From Morinoia aosen (lineage: Eukaryota; Arthropoda; Malacostraca; Amphipoda; Talitridae), in the NCBI GenBank assembly GCA_030386875.1, contig CM059580.1, positions 2,384,838-2,448,837 on the forward strand: a DNA stretch of 64,000 bases, written 5' to 3'. Below are positions 23,350 to 33,500 of the stretch, piece after piece. A program made the position numbers and the translations under genes. The notes below the pieces were generated by a model. The model worked only from the letters and a program-made list of their open reading frames with translations, was not told where the DNA came from and ran no database searches. Each line of letters starts with the position of its first letter. The first letter of the stretch is position 1.

Positions 23350-23393
<44 letters not shown>
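23350..23393. repeat. (GT)n microsatellite
   Basis: About 22 uninterrupted TG dinucleotides. Confidence 0.95.
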
Positions 23394-23394
<1 letters not shown>

Positions 23395-23484
23395 CTTGGG
23401 AGTTAGGACTTTTAAAAACACCCGGAGTTTATACATTAGCTTGGTGTAGTGAAGGACTAATATATTTATATTAACAATAACACA

Positions 23485-24452
23485 CCGAGTAAGCAAGCAA
23501 GTAGTCAGTCAAGCATGCAGGCAGGCAAGCACACAAACAAACAAGCAGGAAGGCAAGCACACAAACAAACAAACAAGCAGGCAGACAAACAAGCAGTCAG
23601 TCAAGCATGCATGCAGGCAAGCACACAAACAAACAAGCAGGAAGGCAAGCACACAAACAAACAAACAAGCAAGCACACAAACAAGCAAGCACGCAGGCAA
23701 GCACACAAGCATGCAGGCAGGCAAGCAGGCAGGCAAGCACACAAACAAACAAGCAGGCAGGCAAGCATGCAGGCAGGCAAGCATGCAGGCAGTCAAGCAT
23801 GCAGGCAAGGGAAGCAGGCAAGCACACAAACAAACAAGCAGGCAGGCAAGGGAAGCACACAAACGAACAAGCAGGCAAGCAAGCAAGCAAGCAGGCAGGC
23901 AAGCCCACAAACAAGCAGGCAGGCAAGCACACAAACAAACAAGCAGGCAGGCAAGGCAAGCAGGCAAGCACACAAACAAACAAGCGCACAAACAAACAAG
24001 CAGGCAGGCAAGCATACAAACAAGCAGGCAGGCAAGCACACAAACAAGCAGGCAGGCAAGCACACAAACAAGCAGGCAGGCAAGCACACAAACAAACAAG
24101 CAGGCAGGCAAGCACACAAACAAGCAGGCAGGCAAGCACACAAACAAGCAGGCAGGCAAGCACACAAACAAGCAGGCAGGCAAGCACACAAACAAACAAG
24201 CACACAAACAAACAAGCAGGCAGGCAAGCACACAAACAAACAAGCAGGCAGGCAAGCACACAAACAAACAAGCAGGCAAGCACACAAACAAACAAACAGG
24301 CAGGCAAGCATGCTGGCAGGCAAGCAAGCAGGCAGGCAAGCAAGCAGGCAGTCAAGAATACAGGCAAGGCAAGCAGGCAAGCAAGCACACAAACATGCAG
24401 GCAGGCAGGCAAGCACACAAACATGTAGGCAGGCAAGCACACAAACAAACAA
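23485..24452. repeat. Tetranucleotide-register array (CAGG/CAAG/CACA/CAAA)n
   Basis: The sequence keeps a 4-base register beginning CA throughout. The common unit is CAGGCAGGCAAGCACACAAA followed by CAAACAAG (24-28 bp). It reads as C-, L- and A-rich or Q-, A- and K-rich frames on both strands, all artefacts. Confidence 0.94.
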
Positions 24453-24905
24453 CACAGCTGTGTGACACACAACACACACACACACACACACCACACAGCC
24501 AGAGAGCGGCAGATGCTGCCAGACGTACGAAGCATCACCTGACCTTTGCAGGTACGTCACTTGACCTTTGTTTTGTGGCCGATATGTGTGCGTAGGTGTG
24601 TCTACTGGCTGTGTGTGTGTTGCTGGTGTGTATAGGTGTGTTGTGTACTTCCGTGTACTGGGAAATACCAGCCGTACCAGTGACCGTATCTCTCGTCTAC
24701 TCAGTACAGATGGTCGGTACTTCTCGATTTAAGTTGCTGCGTCATTGTGGTATTATTCTGGTATATATGAAGAACACTTACTTTATGTCTTGTATGAAGA
24801 ACACTTACGCTGCTTATAAATAATTCATAAATATAATTGATATGCAGACACATCTGAACCATGTTTTCAGAAACGTTTATTTTATTTTATTTTTTTTTCA
24901 TTTGC
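24453..24905. other. Non-coding, no feature recognised
   Basis: A short CA repeat lies at 24470-24492. GACCTTTGCAGGTACGTCAC at about 24541 looks like a splice border, but no coding frame with recognisable homology adjoins it. Two GAAGAACACTTACTTTATG-like copies lie at 24766-24815. Confidence 0.5.
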
Positions 24906-24910
24906 ATTAT

Positions 24911-25137
24911 TTAACACTTTGACTGCGGCAGGTAAAGTTGAAGTTCAACATTCAACTCAAGCTTAAAGTCAACTGCAGCGTGCGATGTTGAAAATAGCAA
25001 ACATGGACTGGATCGTGCCTTCATTTAGCTTTGATTGAGTATTTATGGAAATTGTGTTTGTGACTACTGGTCGGTCTGCAGCGTTGTGAAAATCCCCTCC
25101 GTGTACCACCGGTGGTGCACGTTGCGGTCAAAAGGTT
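24911..25137 (+). mobile_element. TTAA-bounded MITE family M1, copy 2
   Basis: Starts TTAACACTTTGACTGCGGC and ends TGCGGTCAAAAGG. The interior (ATTTAGCTTTGATTGAGTAT, CTACTGGTCGGTCTGCAGCG) is nearly identical to copy 1. Confidence 0.78.
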
Positions 25138-25189
25138 TATTTTCCCTCAACTTTTATACAACTTTATATAAAACTCTTGTAATTATATT

Positions 25190-25345
25190 AATTAGCGATT
25201 CCTAGGGGGAAACTCTGTGGTCCCGAGCTGGGAGTTAGGTAGGCCTTCCTTGTGCAAAATACAACCTTCCTTCTTCCTCTCTTCGGAACACCTACTATGT
25301 TACGGTCAAGGAAGCTTTAGGTAACTGATGATATAATCTTGGATG
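25190..25345 (+). mobile_element. DE1 copy 7, internally deleted
   Basis: The 5' part (GGTCCCGAGCTGGGAGTTAG, GTAGGCCTTCCTTGTGC) joins directly to the 3' part (CTTCCTCTCTTCGGAACACC). The central splice-like core is missing. Confidence 0.75.
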
Positions 25346-26040
25346 CGTAGAACACGGAGCTGGGGACGATCACGGGAGATGCCGCTGGCCGGCCTTCTCG
25401 CACAGGCATCCAGTTTTTGCGCAGTGTTGCCATATGCGCGCCGTACGTAGTGTTGCCATATGGGCGTAGTGTTGCCATTTGTGCGCAGTTTCGCCGTGAG
25501 TGGCGCGGTGACCTTTGTGAAGATCCTTTGCGCTTTGCGAGGCATCCTTGGGGGACATCCTTGGGGAGGGGGGGGGGGGGGGGTTATAAGGATTGGGGCA
25601 AAGAGCAATGGGTATGTATGAGGGCTGAGAATATTCTAGAAATGGAAGTTATGGTCCAGGAAACGTAGACTCTGTTAGTACGTGGTTGGTTTGTTTGGTT
25701 GTACTGGTACTGGTGGTACGAGAAGAAAGAAGAGAAGAACCGAAGACGAATACAAATTAGAAGACGAACATGAAGAAAAGAAAAAATAACGAACGGAACG
25801 AAAATGAAGTAAAAGGAAATGAAGAAGACAAAAACATAAGACGAAAAAAAGGGCATAAAGACCTAAAAAAATGAAAAGAAAAAATAAGACTAAGAGAAGG
25901 AAAACAGGACACGAAACAGAAGAAGACGACAAAGAAGAAGAAGGACGCTATCCTTCACCTGGAGAAGGCCACTAGACGACCTTCCTGCAGTTGCCGGGTG
26001 AACTTATTGCTCGGACTTGTGTCCTGCCGTCTAACTTGAC
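25346..26040. other. Mixed non-coding DNA with a G homopolymer
   Basis: 25425-25495 has three copies of GTGTTGCCATATG spaced by about 24-27 bases. 25563-25584 is nearly pure G. 25700-25940 is an AG-rich plus strand (GAAGAAGAC-like). No gene is recognised. Confidence 0.55.
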
Positions 26041-26054
26041 GGCAGTAGTTTTGG

Positions 26055-26415
26055 CGGGACCTCAGGGGGACACAACTATTGTATCTATGGGAAGTAGCGC
26101 TCCCAGGGGGAAGATGTGAGGTCCCCGAGCTGAGAGTTTGGTAGGCCTTCTCTATGTTGAAGTGAAATGGTTTTTATCAAGGACCATCTTTTTTTTTGGT
26201 TGACTGCTGACCTGTTTTTCAGCACCTATTGCATTCTTTTCCAACTTTTGTCTTGTTTCATGAACTTCTTGTTCAACTTACTGTTTTTGTGCACCTTGTG
26301 CATGGGTTCCGCGTTCCCTCAAGTTCACACTAAACGGTGTCTTCGTCCTTCCTCTCTTTGGATCGCTTTTGTTGCGGTTAGGGAGGCTCAAACTATAATA
26401 TATCTAATCTGTTCC
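26055..26415 (+). mobile_element. DE1 copy 8
   Basis: From GGGGGACACAACTATTGTAT through GCGCTCCCAGGGGGAAGATG and the core (here CTGCTGACCTG) to GGAGGCTCAAACT. Confidence 0.85.
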
Positions 26416-26636
26416 ATGTATACCTGTCATTAAATGAAAGATGTAAAATGTGTATTTTTTTCATTGTAATTCGTTCCACATTGCTATCATATTTTTGTAC
26501 GACAGGCTTTTTTTGTTTTTTCCACCTTTGGTTAACATCGGAGGGAATTTCAATGAATACATATATATTTATGTATATATATTGCCATTGTAAAACAAAT
26601 TTATTTTACAGATGTCCAGTTTACGGTTGGACAGCC

Positions 26637-27250
26637 AGAGCAAGCAGAGAAACAGGCGAGCGGACAAACAGGCGAGCGGACAAACAGGCGAGCGGACAAA
26701 CAGGCGAGCGAACAAACAGGCGAGCGGACAAACAGGCGAGCGGACAAACAGGCGAGCGAACAAACAGGCGAGCGGACAAACAGGCGAGCGAACAAACAGG
26801 CGAGCGGACAAACAGGCGAGCGAACAAACAGGCGAGCGAACAAACAGGCGAGCGAACAAACAGGCGAGCGAACAAACAGGCGAGCGAACAAACAGGCGAG
26901 CGGACAAACAGGCGAGCGAACAAACAGGCGAGCGAACAAACAGGCGAGCGAACAAACAGGCGAGCGAACAAACAGGCGAGCGGACAAACAGGCGAGCGAA
27001 CAAACAGGCGAGCGAACAAACAGGCGAGCGAACAAACAGGCGAGCGGACAAACAGGCGAGCGAACAAACAGGCGAGCGGACAAACAGGCGAGCGAACAAA
27101 CAGGCGAGCGGACAAACAGGCGAGCGGACAAACAGGCGAGCGGACAAACAGGCGAGCGGACAAACAGGCGAGCGGACAAACAGGCGAGCGAACAAACAGG
27201 CGAGCGAACAAACAGGCGAGCGAACAAACAGGCGAGCGGACAAACAGACA
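26637..27250. repeat. 16-bp minisatellite, about 38 copies
   Basis: The unit is CAGGCGAGCGGACAAA, alternating with CAGGCGAGCGAACAAA; essentially one variable base (G/A). It is open in five frames without stops, all artefacts. Confidence 0.97.
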
Positions 27251-27254
27251 AGCA

Positions 27255-27645
27255 AGTCTTTAAAAGATTGTAAGCAGGTATGTAAGATTTCTTTGGTCTA
27301 TATTTTTCGTTGAGTTCAAAAACTTAAAATTATCGTAATTTTCTTGCTTGGAGTTTTGCGCCCGCGACGCTTTATGATTGCGGCAAAAATGCGTCATTTG
27401 AAGGAAAATGTTAATTGAAAGCAAAGTTATTTGAAAAGTTATTGATTAAATTCTTCAAGTTCAAAGTTTTAATTCCAATTCCTTTGAATTTCAATTTAAT
27501 TTTACCCAATTAAATTCGGTTCAATTTTAAAAAAAGAGCAAACATTTTCCTGCGCAACGCATTTGTTTGAATTCGATGGGAAGCAAAAATTTCAAAGTAA
27601 AATTTTTTTGAAAAATACTGGTAGTGTTTAAATGAAGTATTTGTT
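27255..27645. other. AT-rich non-coding spacer
   Basis: Between the 16-bp and 17-bp arrays. Degenerate AATTCAAAGTTTTAATT-like sequence; no feature recognised. Confidence 0.6.
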
Positions 27646-27649
27646 ACTG

Positions 27650-28708
27650 GTACCCTCCGTAACGGCATACCCTCCGTAACGGTATACCCTCCGTAACGGT
27701 ATACCCTCCGTAACGGTATACCCTCCGTAACAGCATACCCTCCGTAACGGCATACCCTCCGTAACGGTATACCCTCCGTAACGGTATACCCTCCGTAACA
27801 GCATACCCTCCGTAACGGCATACCCTCCGTAACGGCATACCCTCCGTAACGGTATACCCTCCGTAACGGCATACCCTCCGTAACGGTATACCCTCCGTAA
27901 CGGTATACCCTCCGTAACAGCATACCCTCCGTAACGGCATACCCTCCGTAACGGTATACCCTCCGTAACGGTATACCCTCCGTAACAGCATACCCTCCGT
28001 AACGGCATACCCTCCGTAACGGCATACCCTCCGTAACGGCATACCCTCCGTAACGGTATACCCTCCGTAACGGCATACCCTCCGTAACGGCATACCCTCC
28101 GTAACGGCATACCCTCCGTAACGGCATACCCTCCGTAACGGCATACCCTCCGTAATGGCATACCCTCCGTAACGGCATACCCTCCGTAACGGTATACCCT
28201 CCGTAACGGCATACCCTCCGTAACGGCATACCCTCCGTAACGGCATACCCTCCGTAACGGCATACCCTCCGTAACGGCATACCCTCCGTAATGGCATACC
28301 CTCCGTAACGGCATACCCTCCGTAACGGCATACCCTCCGTAACGGCATACCCTCCGTAACGGTATACCCTCCGTAACAACATACCCTCCGTAACGGCATA
28401 CCCTCCGTAACGGCATACCCTCCGTAACGGCATACCCTCCGTAACGGCATACCCTCCGTAACGGCATACCCTCCGTAACGGCATACCCTCCGTAACGGCA
28501 TACCCTCCGTAACGGCATACCCTCCGTAACGGCATACCCTCCGTAACGGCATACCCTCCGTAACGGCATACCCTCCGTAACGGCATACCTTCCGTAACGG
28601 TATACCCTCCGTAACGGTACACCCTCCGTAACGGTACACCCTCCGTAACGGCATACCCTCCGTAACGGCATACCCTCCGTAACGGTATATCCTCCGTAAC
28701 GGTATACT
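27650..28708. repeat. 17-bp minisatellite, about 62 copies
   Basis: The unit is TACCCTCCGTAACGGCA. C/T varies at one position (GGCA/GGTA), and a few units carry CAGCA or AATGG. The minus strand reads as RRVCRYGGYAVTEGMPL-like frames, an artefact of a stop-free unit. Confidence 0.97.
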
Positions 28709-28894
28709 CTTCCAATTATTCGTTACTTCTTTAGTAATTATATAATTATCTGCTATCAATTATGAATCATTATTTTTGCTAATTATTATTCATTTTACGC
28801 TGATACATATCTTCCATTAATATTTTACATTATTTGTTGTTCATCTTTATTACTTATTTTGAATTCGCTCGTACGACTGATTGCTGGCAGTGCT

Positions 28895-29097
28895 GGCAGT
28901 GGCGATTTTCTCTGTTGGGTATAGGAGAAAAATTCCAAGCACAATACCCCACTCTACCCAGGTGTCTGAAATGGGTACCGGTCTCGACCGGGGGAAAGCG
29001 TCATGGCGTCCTGGCGTTAGTTATAAGGCCTTTGAAAATCCGATGTACAAGGTGATATGTATCAGGCTTGATTGGAAATAAAGCATCCGTAGATGCC
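28895..29097 (+). mobile_element. tRNA-SINE 3' part
   Basis: GGCGATTTTCTCTGTTGGGT, CCCCACTCTACCCAGGTGTC, GGTACCGGTCTCGACCGGGG, TGGAAATAAAGCATCCGTAG. The sequence is colinear with the SINE at 62.4 kb; the tRNA-like head is missing or not recognisable. Confidence 0.78.
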
Positions 29098-30180
29098 TTC
29101 ATCATTCCTCCCTCCTCCCCCTCCTCCCTCCTCCCCCTCCCTCCCCCACGCACCCATTACGGAAATGTTACGGTCGTAATTGGTCCTTTATTGCGGTAAA
29201 AAATTGGGTTTACGGGGAGGGGGAACGGCCTTGAGGGGGAGACGGGGGGCGGAGGGGGGGATTTGAGAAAATAGAGGGGGAAGCTGGGGGATTGAGGGGT
29301 AGGGTCAGCGCACAATTTTGTTCTATTGTATAATATTGTATTATTTATTTTATAACTGTTACTTTGTTATAGCAGGCCCAGCTGTTGCCATGGCAACGCC
29401 ATATTGAATTAGTTAATTAATTTTTTAATTATATTAGGAGGAAATAAAAAACGGCATATATCCCACATTTTATTTGAATTAACAAAAAGCAAACAACATA
29501 AAAAAATCAGGCAAAACCAAGAACAAGAATCGAATAAAATGTTTTTTTTACAGTTTTTCTGAACTTCTGAAAGCATTCACTCTGAATCGATTCCTTCTAT
29601 TTACTAAAAATAATGATTTTTTTACATTGAATTTCTCACTTACACACTCGCGTTCATACTCGTATGTACAGAAGTCTATTGTCTAAGATATAGAGAATTA
29701 AAATACATTACATGTTATCTTTGTTGAATTTCAAATGCTAAAATGGCGCATTCAATATTTTTTCTTCCTGTCGAGTTTGCTTTAAAAAAAAAACATTGCG
29801 TACATTGCAAAAGGGTCACTTCTTTAAAAGTTTTTTTTTGGGTGTTTCTTTTGAGACACCCAAATGGAATGGTGGAATGCAGAAGGTTACTAGTTACTTA
29901 ATGTAACTAGCTTCGCTAATTACCTGGTGACCGTAACTAGCTTTACCAGTTACCGTACCTAGGCAGTTAATGCAATTAGCTAATTACCGTAACTACATGT
30001 AACTTGCCAATAATAATAATTGCTAACTGCTGTAGCTAGGCAAGGTGTAGCTAACGATAGCAGCTAGTACTTCATTTATCCAAATAGTGACCCTAACTAG
30101 TTACGGTAATTAACTAACCAGCCGTGACGTCGTTCTGACTAGCCAGGGACGTAGGAGTGCTGCCACTAGTTACAATACTT
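29098..30180. other. Intergenic DNA downstream of the Rabaptin-5 gene
   Basis: 29105-29300 has C-rich (CTCCTCCCCCTCC) then G-rich low-complexity segments. 29310-29870 is AT-rich. 29880-30175 repeats GTAACTAG-like short motifs. No gene recognised. Confidence 0.6.
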
Positions 30181-30200
30181 GTCATTTATAACAATAGAAC

Positions 30201-30206
30201 TTTATT
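30201..30206 (-). terminator. RABEP1: Poly(A) signal of the Rabaptin-5 gene
   Basis: AATAAA on the minus strand about 195 bases after the stop codon, which gives a short 3' UTR. Confidence 0.75.
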
Positions 30207-30231
30207 AAATATTTCCAACAGGTCAATTACT

Positions 30232-30420
30232 GTAACTGCTGACGGAGGGCTGTTTACTCCTGACGAAGGACTTCGTACTGCTGACGAAGATCTACTCTCC
30301 TCCTGATGATACCACCCACTGCTGGCGAAAGGCGCTTTACTGCTGGCCGAGGGCATCCCACTGCTGGCCGAGGGCATCCCACTGCTGACGAAGGGCGTGT
30401 TACTGCTGACGAAGAGCTTC
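30232..30420 (-). repeat. 21-bp repeat of the terminal codons plus stop, 3' UTR of Rabaptin-5
   Basis: Reading the minus strand, CTTCGTCAGCAGTAACACGCC contains the last four codons (L R Q Q) and the stop. It is followed by about six degenerate copies (CTTCGTCAGCAGTGGGATGCC, CTCGGCCAGCAGTGGGATGC, and so on) through most of the 3' UTR. Confidence 0.85.
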
Positions 30421-30561
30421 GGAGAAGTAGGGCGTGGCCGTCTTCACCAGCAGGGTGTGGCAGACGTTGCACACGCGACACTGACGGTTGGACCGTCCCG
30501 CCGTGACTGTCTTGGAGACGCAGTCCCCGCAGAACACCCGTCCGCAGTGCCGGCAGTGGTG
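30400..30561 (-). CDS. RABEP1: Rabaptin-5 exon 18 (FYVE C-terminal half and stop)
   Basis: Acceptor CATCCGCCCACAG. 162 bases, phase 0, ending in TAA. The join restores RRKHHCRHCG, the PI3P-binding basic motif, followed by CGDC, CRVCNVC and HTLLVKTATPYFSEALRQQ. All eight zinc-ligand positions are present across exons 17 and 18. Confidence 0.95.
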   Translation of the reverse strand, partial: HHCRHCGRVFCGDCVSKTVTAGRSNRQCRVCNVCHTLLVKTATPYFSEALRQQ

Positions 30562-33500
30562 CTGTGGGCGGATGTGTTGGTCACATGCATTACGTTTTAT
30601 ATTCTATGTTATCTATAGGCCCATAATTGATGTACTTCATAAAACTATATTGTATACAGGGTAAGTATCCTCTAAGTGGTGGGGGTCCACAACCCTCTCT
30701 CCTCAAGGTAGTGTGGTATCTACGACGTCCCTCTTCTAGTTGGTGGGGGTCTACAACCCTCCCTCCTCTAGGTGGTGGAAACCACAACCCTCCCTCCTCT
30801 AGGTGGTGAGGGTCCACAACCCCCCCTCCTCTAGGTGGTGGGGGTCCACAACTCTCCCTCCTCTAGGTGGGGGGGAGTCTACAACCCCCCCTCCTCTAGT
30901 TCGGGGGGTCTACAACCCCCCCTCCTCTAGTTCGGTGGGTCTACAACCCCCCCTCCTCTAGTTCGGAGGGTCTACAACCCCCCCTCCTCTAGTTCGGGGG
31001 GTCTACAACCCCCCCTCCTCTAGTTCGGGGGGTCTACAACCCCTCCTCCTCTATTTGATGGGTGTCTACAAGTTCCCCCTCTTCTATTTGGTGGGGGTCT
31101 ACAACCCCCCCACCTTTATTTGGTGGGGGACTACAACCCCCCCTCCTATAAGTGGTGGGGGTGTACAACCCTCCCCTCCTTTAGGTGGTGGGGGCTGCAA
31201 CCCCCCCTCCTTTAGGTGGTGGGGGCTGTGACCTCCCTCCTTTAGGTGGTGGGGGCTGTGACTTCCCTCCTTTAGGTGGTGGGGACTGTTTCCCCCCTCC
31301 ATTAGGTGGTGGGGGCTGCAATCCCCCCTCCTCTAGGTGGTGGGGACTACAACCCCTCCTCCTCTAGGTGGTGGGGGCTACAACTCCCCCTCCTCTAGGT
31401 GGTGGGGGTCTACAACCCCCCCTCCTCTAGGTGGGAGGGTCTACACCCACTCCCCTCTAGGTGCGTGAGCTGCGACGCACGCTCTAGTTGACCTAATTAG
31501 GGCGGCCCTCAATACTCACTTTCCTCCTAACGGCGGAGAAGGTCTTCTTGCAGCTGTTGCAATCGTCCACGTCATCTTCGTGTTGCCAGCGTACCTGCAC
31601 ACACAGATTGGGTACGATGGTAATATTAAACTATTTTCTCCAGAGTTTTAACTCTTATTACCGAGAAAAACGGTTATGGTAATGAATTTGACCTGTTACG
31701 TACGTTTCTTCTGAATTATATCACGATTTGTCCTAAAAGAAGATTATCAGTAGGCATCATTTAACCCCGAAAACACTAGAATTACTATGCTTGATGGTAC
31801 TGGGCGTTAACTGTAACGAAAGCCACTGTGGAGTGAACCGTTTCCTAACCTCACTACCTGTACTTAAAGGTGTTATACCTAGTATTACTGAACTGTTTAT
31901 TATTTGTACCTAAATATGCCAGACAATAGCTAGTGCACAAAGTTGCAATAGATGCCATATGTATACTAATAAAACCTAAAGAACCACGTTGTTTCAATCC
32001 TCGTCTATTTGCCCGCAATGTAAAGATGTTATTACTAAAGGCTGGTGTAAGCCTCCTAAAGGATAAATAACTGGTCGCGTGAGAATACAATTTCACCCAA
32101 ATTGTAACTTTCCCTCCATGACAAAAAAATCCATCGACACCGATCACCGCTACCAAACCGAGCCATGCCCAAATATTGTTCATCATTAGCCCACCAGCCA
32201 TTACTCCTCAACCGTAACTATCTCACCCAGCAACAGCAAGACGCCCTGCCCCACAACCCCCCAGCAGGAGCGAGACGCCCCTCACCTCGCTGTCGCTCTG
32301 GCGGATCTTCTCGAGCTGGACTTGGAGGTCCTGGCTGAGCCTCACGAAGTCCCGCTGGGTCTGCTCCGAGAGCTCCAGGTCGTGCTGGAGGCTCTGCACC
32401 CGCGCCCTTTGTTCCCCCACCTCCCCCTCCAGCGCCCTCTGCGGGAGGTGCGAAAGAAGAACATTATGGATTACCACGTTTGTAAGAAAATTAATATAGA
32501 TTAACGCCTTTATAAGAAAAAAAATTATAGTTAAACACGTTTATAAGAAAAAATTATAGATTAACGCGTTTATAAAGGATTATAGATTCATACGTTTATA
32601 AAGGATTATAGATTAACACGTTTATAAAGGATTATAGATTAAGGCGCTTATAAGAACATTATAAATTACCGCGTTCACCGCCGTTGTAAACGGTTGTTTG
32701 GTTAGGTTGTAAGTAGCATAATGGGGAAATCGACCTTACTGCTCGAATAAAGTTTTATCCTTCAAAAGAAATACGATTACACGGTACTTTTCATCTGGTA
32801 AGATATCAGTTATTATAAAGAGATCGTAAAACAGATGAAATGTCATTCATTTATGCTGGCACGTGAATGAGCAATTGACATGTTGGTACACATGTGGCCC
32901 AACCCAACACGTGGGCAACGTGGTATGATTATAGGTTAATTTAAGCCTCCCTAACCGCTACAAAAAAGAGCGCAACGAAGAGAGGAAGAAGGAAGGCACC
33001 ATTTAGTATGGAGATAAGAGAATGCAGCAGCTATGCAGAAGGGACACAGAAACAACAAGTTGAGAAAGAAGTTCATGAAACAAGATAAAAGTTGAAGAAA
33101 AAAGTAGTAGGTGATGAAAAACAGGACAGCAGTCGGCCAAAAAAAAGGTGGTCCTTAACATAACAAAAAACATTTTATTTCAACAAAAAGGCCTACCTAA
33201 TTCTCAGCTTGGGCCCTCACACATTCCCCCTGGGAGCGTTTAAATTTCCATAAATTGAAACCAAAATGATATTGAACGTCATCATTATGTGTTGAACACT
33301 ACATTGATGATATGACATGCCAATATCAAGGGGCACCTTAGCAAGGGGATGACCCTCGATATCAAGGGGCACCTCAGCAAGGGGATGACCCTCGATATCA
33401 AGGGGCACCTCAGCAAGGGGATGACCCTCGATATCAAGGGGCACCTCAGCAAGGGGATGACCCTCGAGATCAAGGGGCACCTTAGCAAGAGGATGACCCT

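Noticed and set aside
24530..24565. Exon border at TTTGCAGGTACGTCAC
   Set aside because: Contains both AG and GTACGT but no recognisable coding sequence on either side.
23485..24600. Cysteine/leucine-rich or glutamine-rich frames that look like membrane or coil proteins
   Set aside because: A tetranucleotide-register repeat gives these compositions in all frames on both strands.
27650..28708. CRISPR-like regular repeats
   Set aside because: Units are contiguous with no unique spacers, and the setting is a eukaryotic genome; the same applies to all other arrays here.
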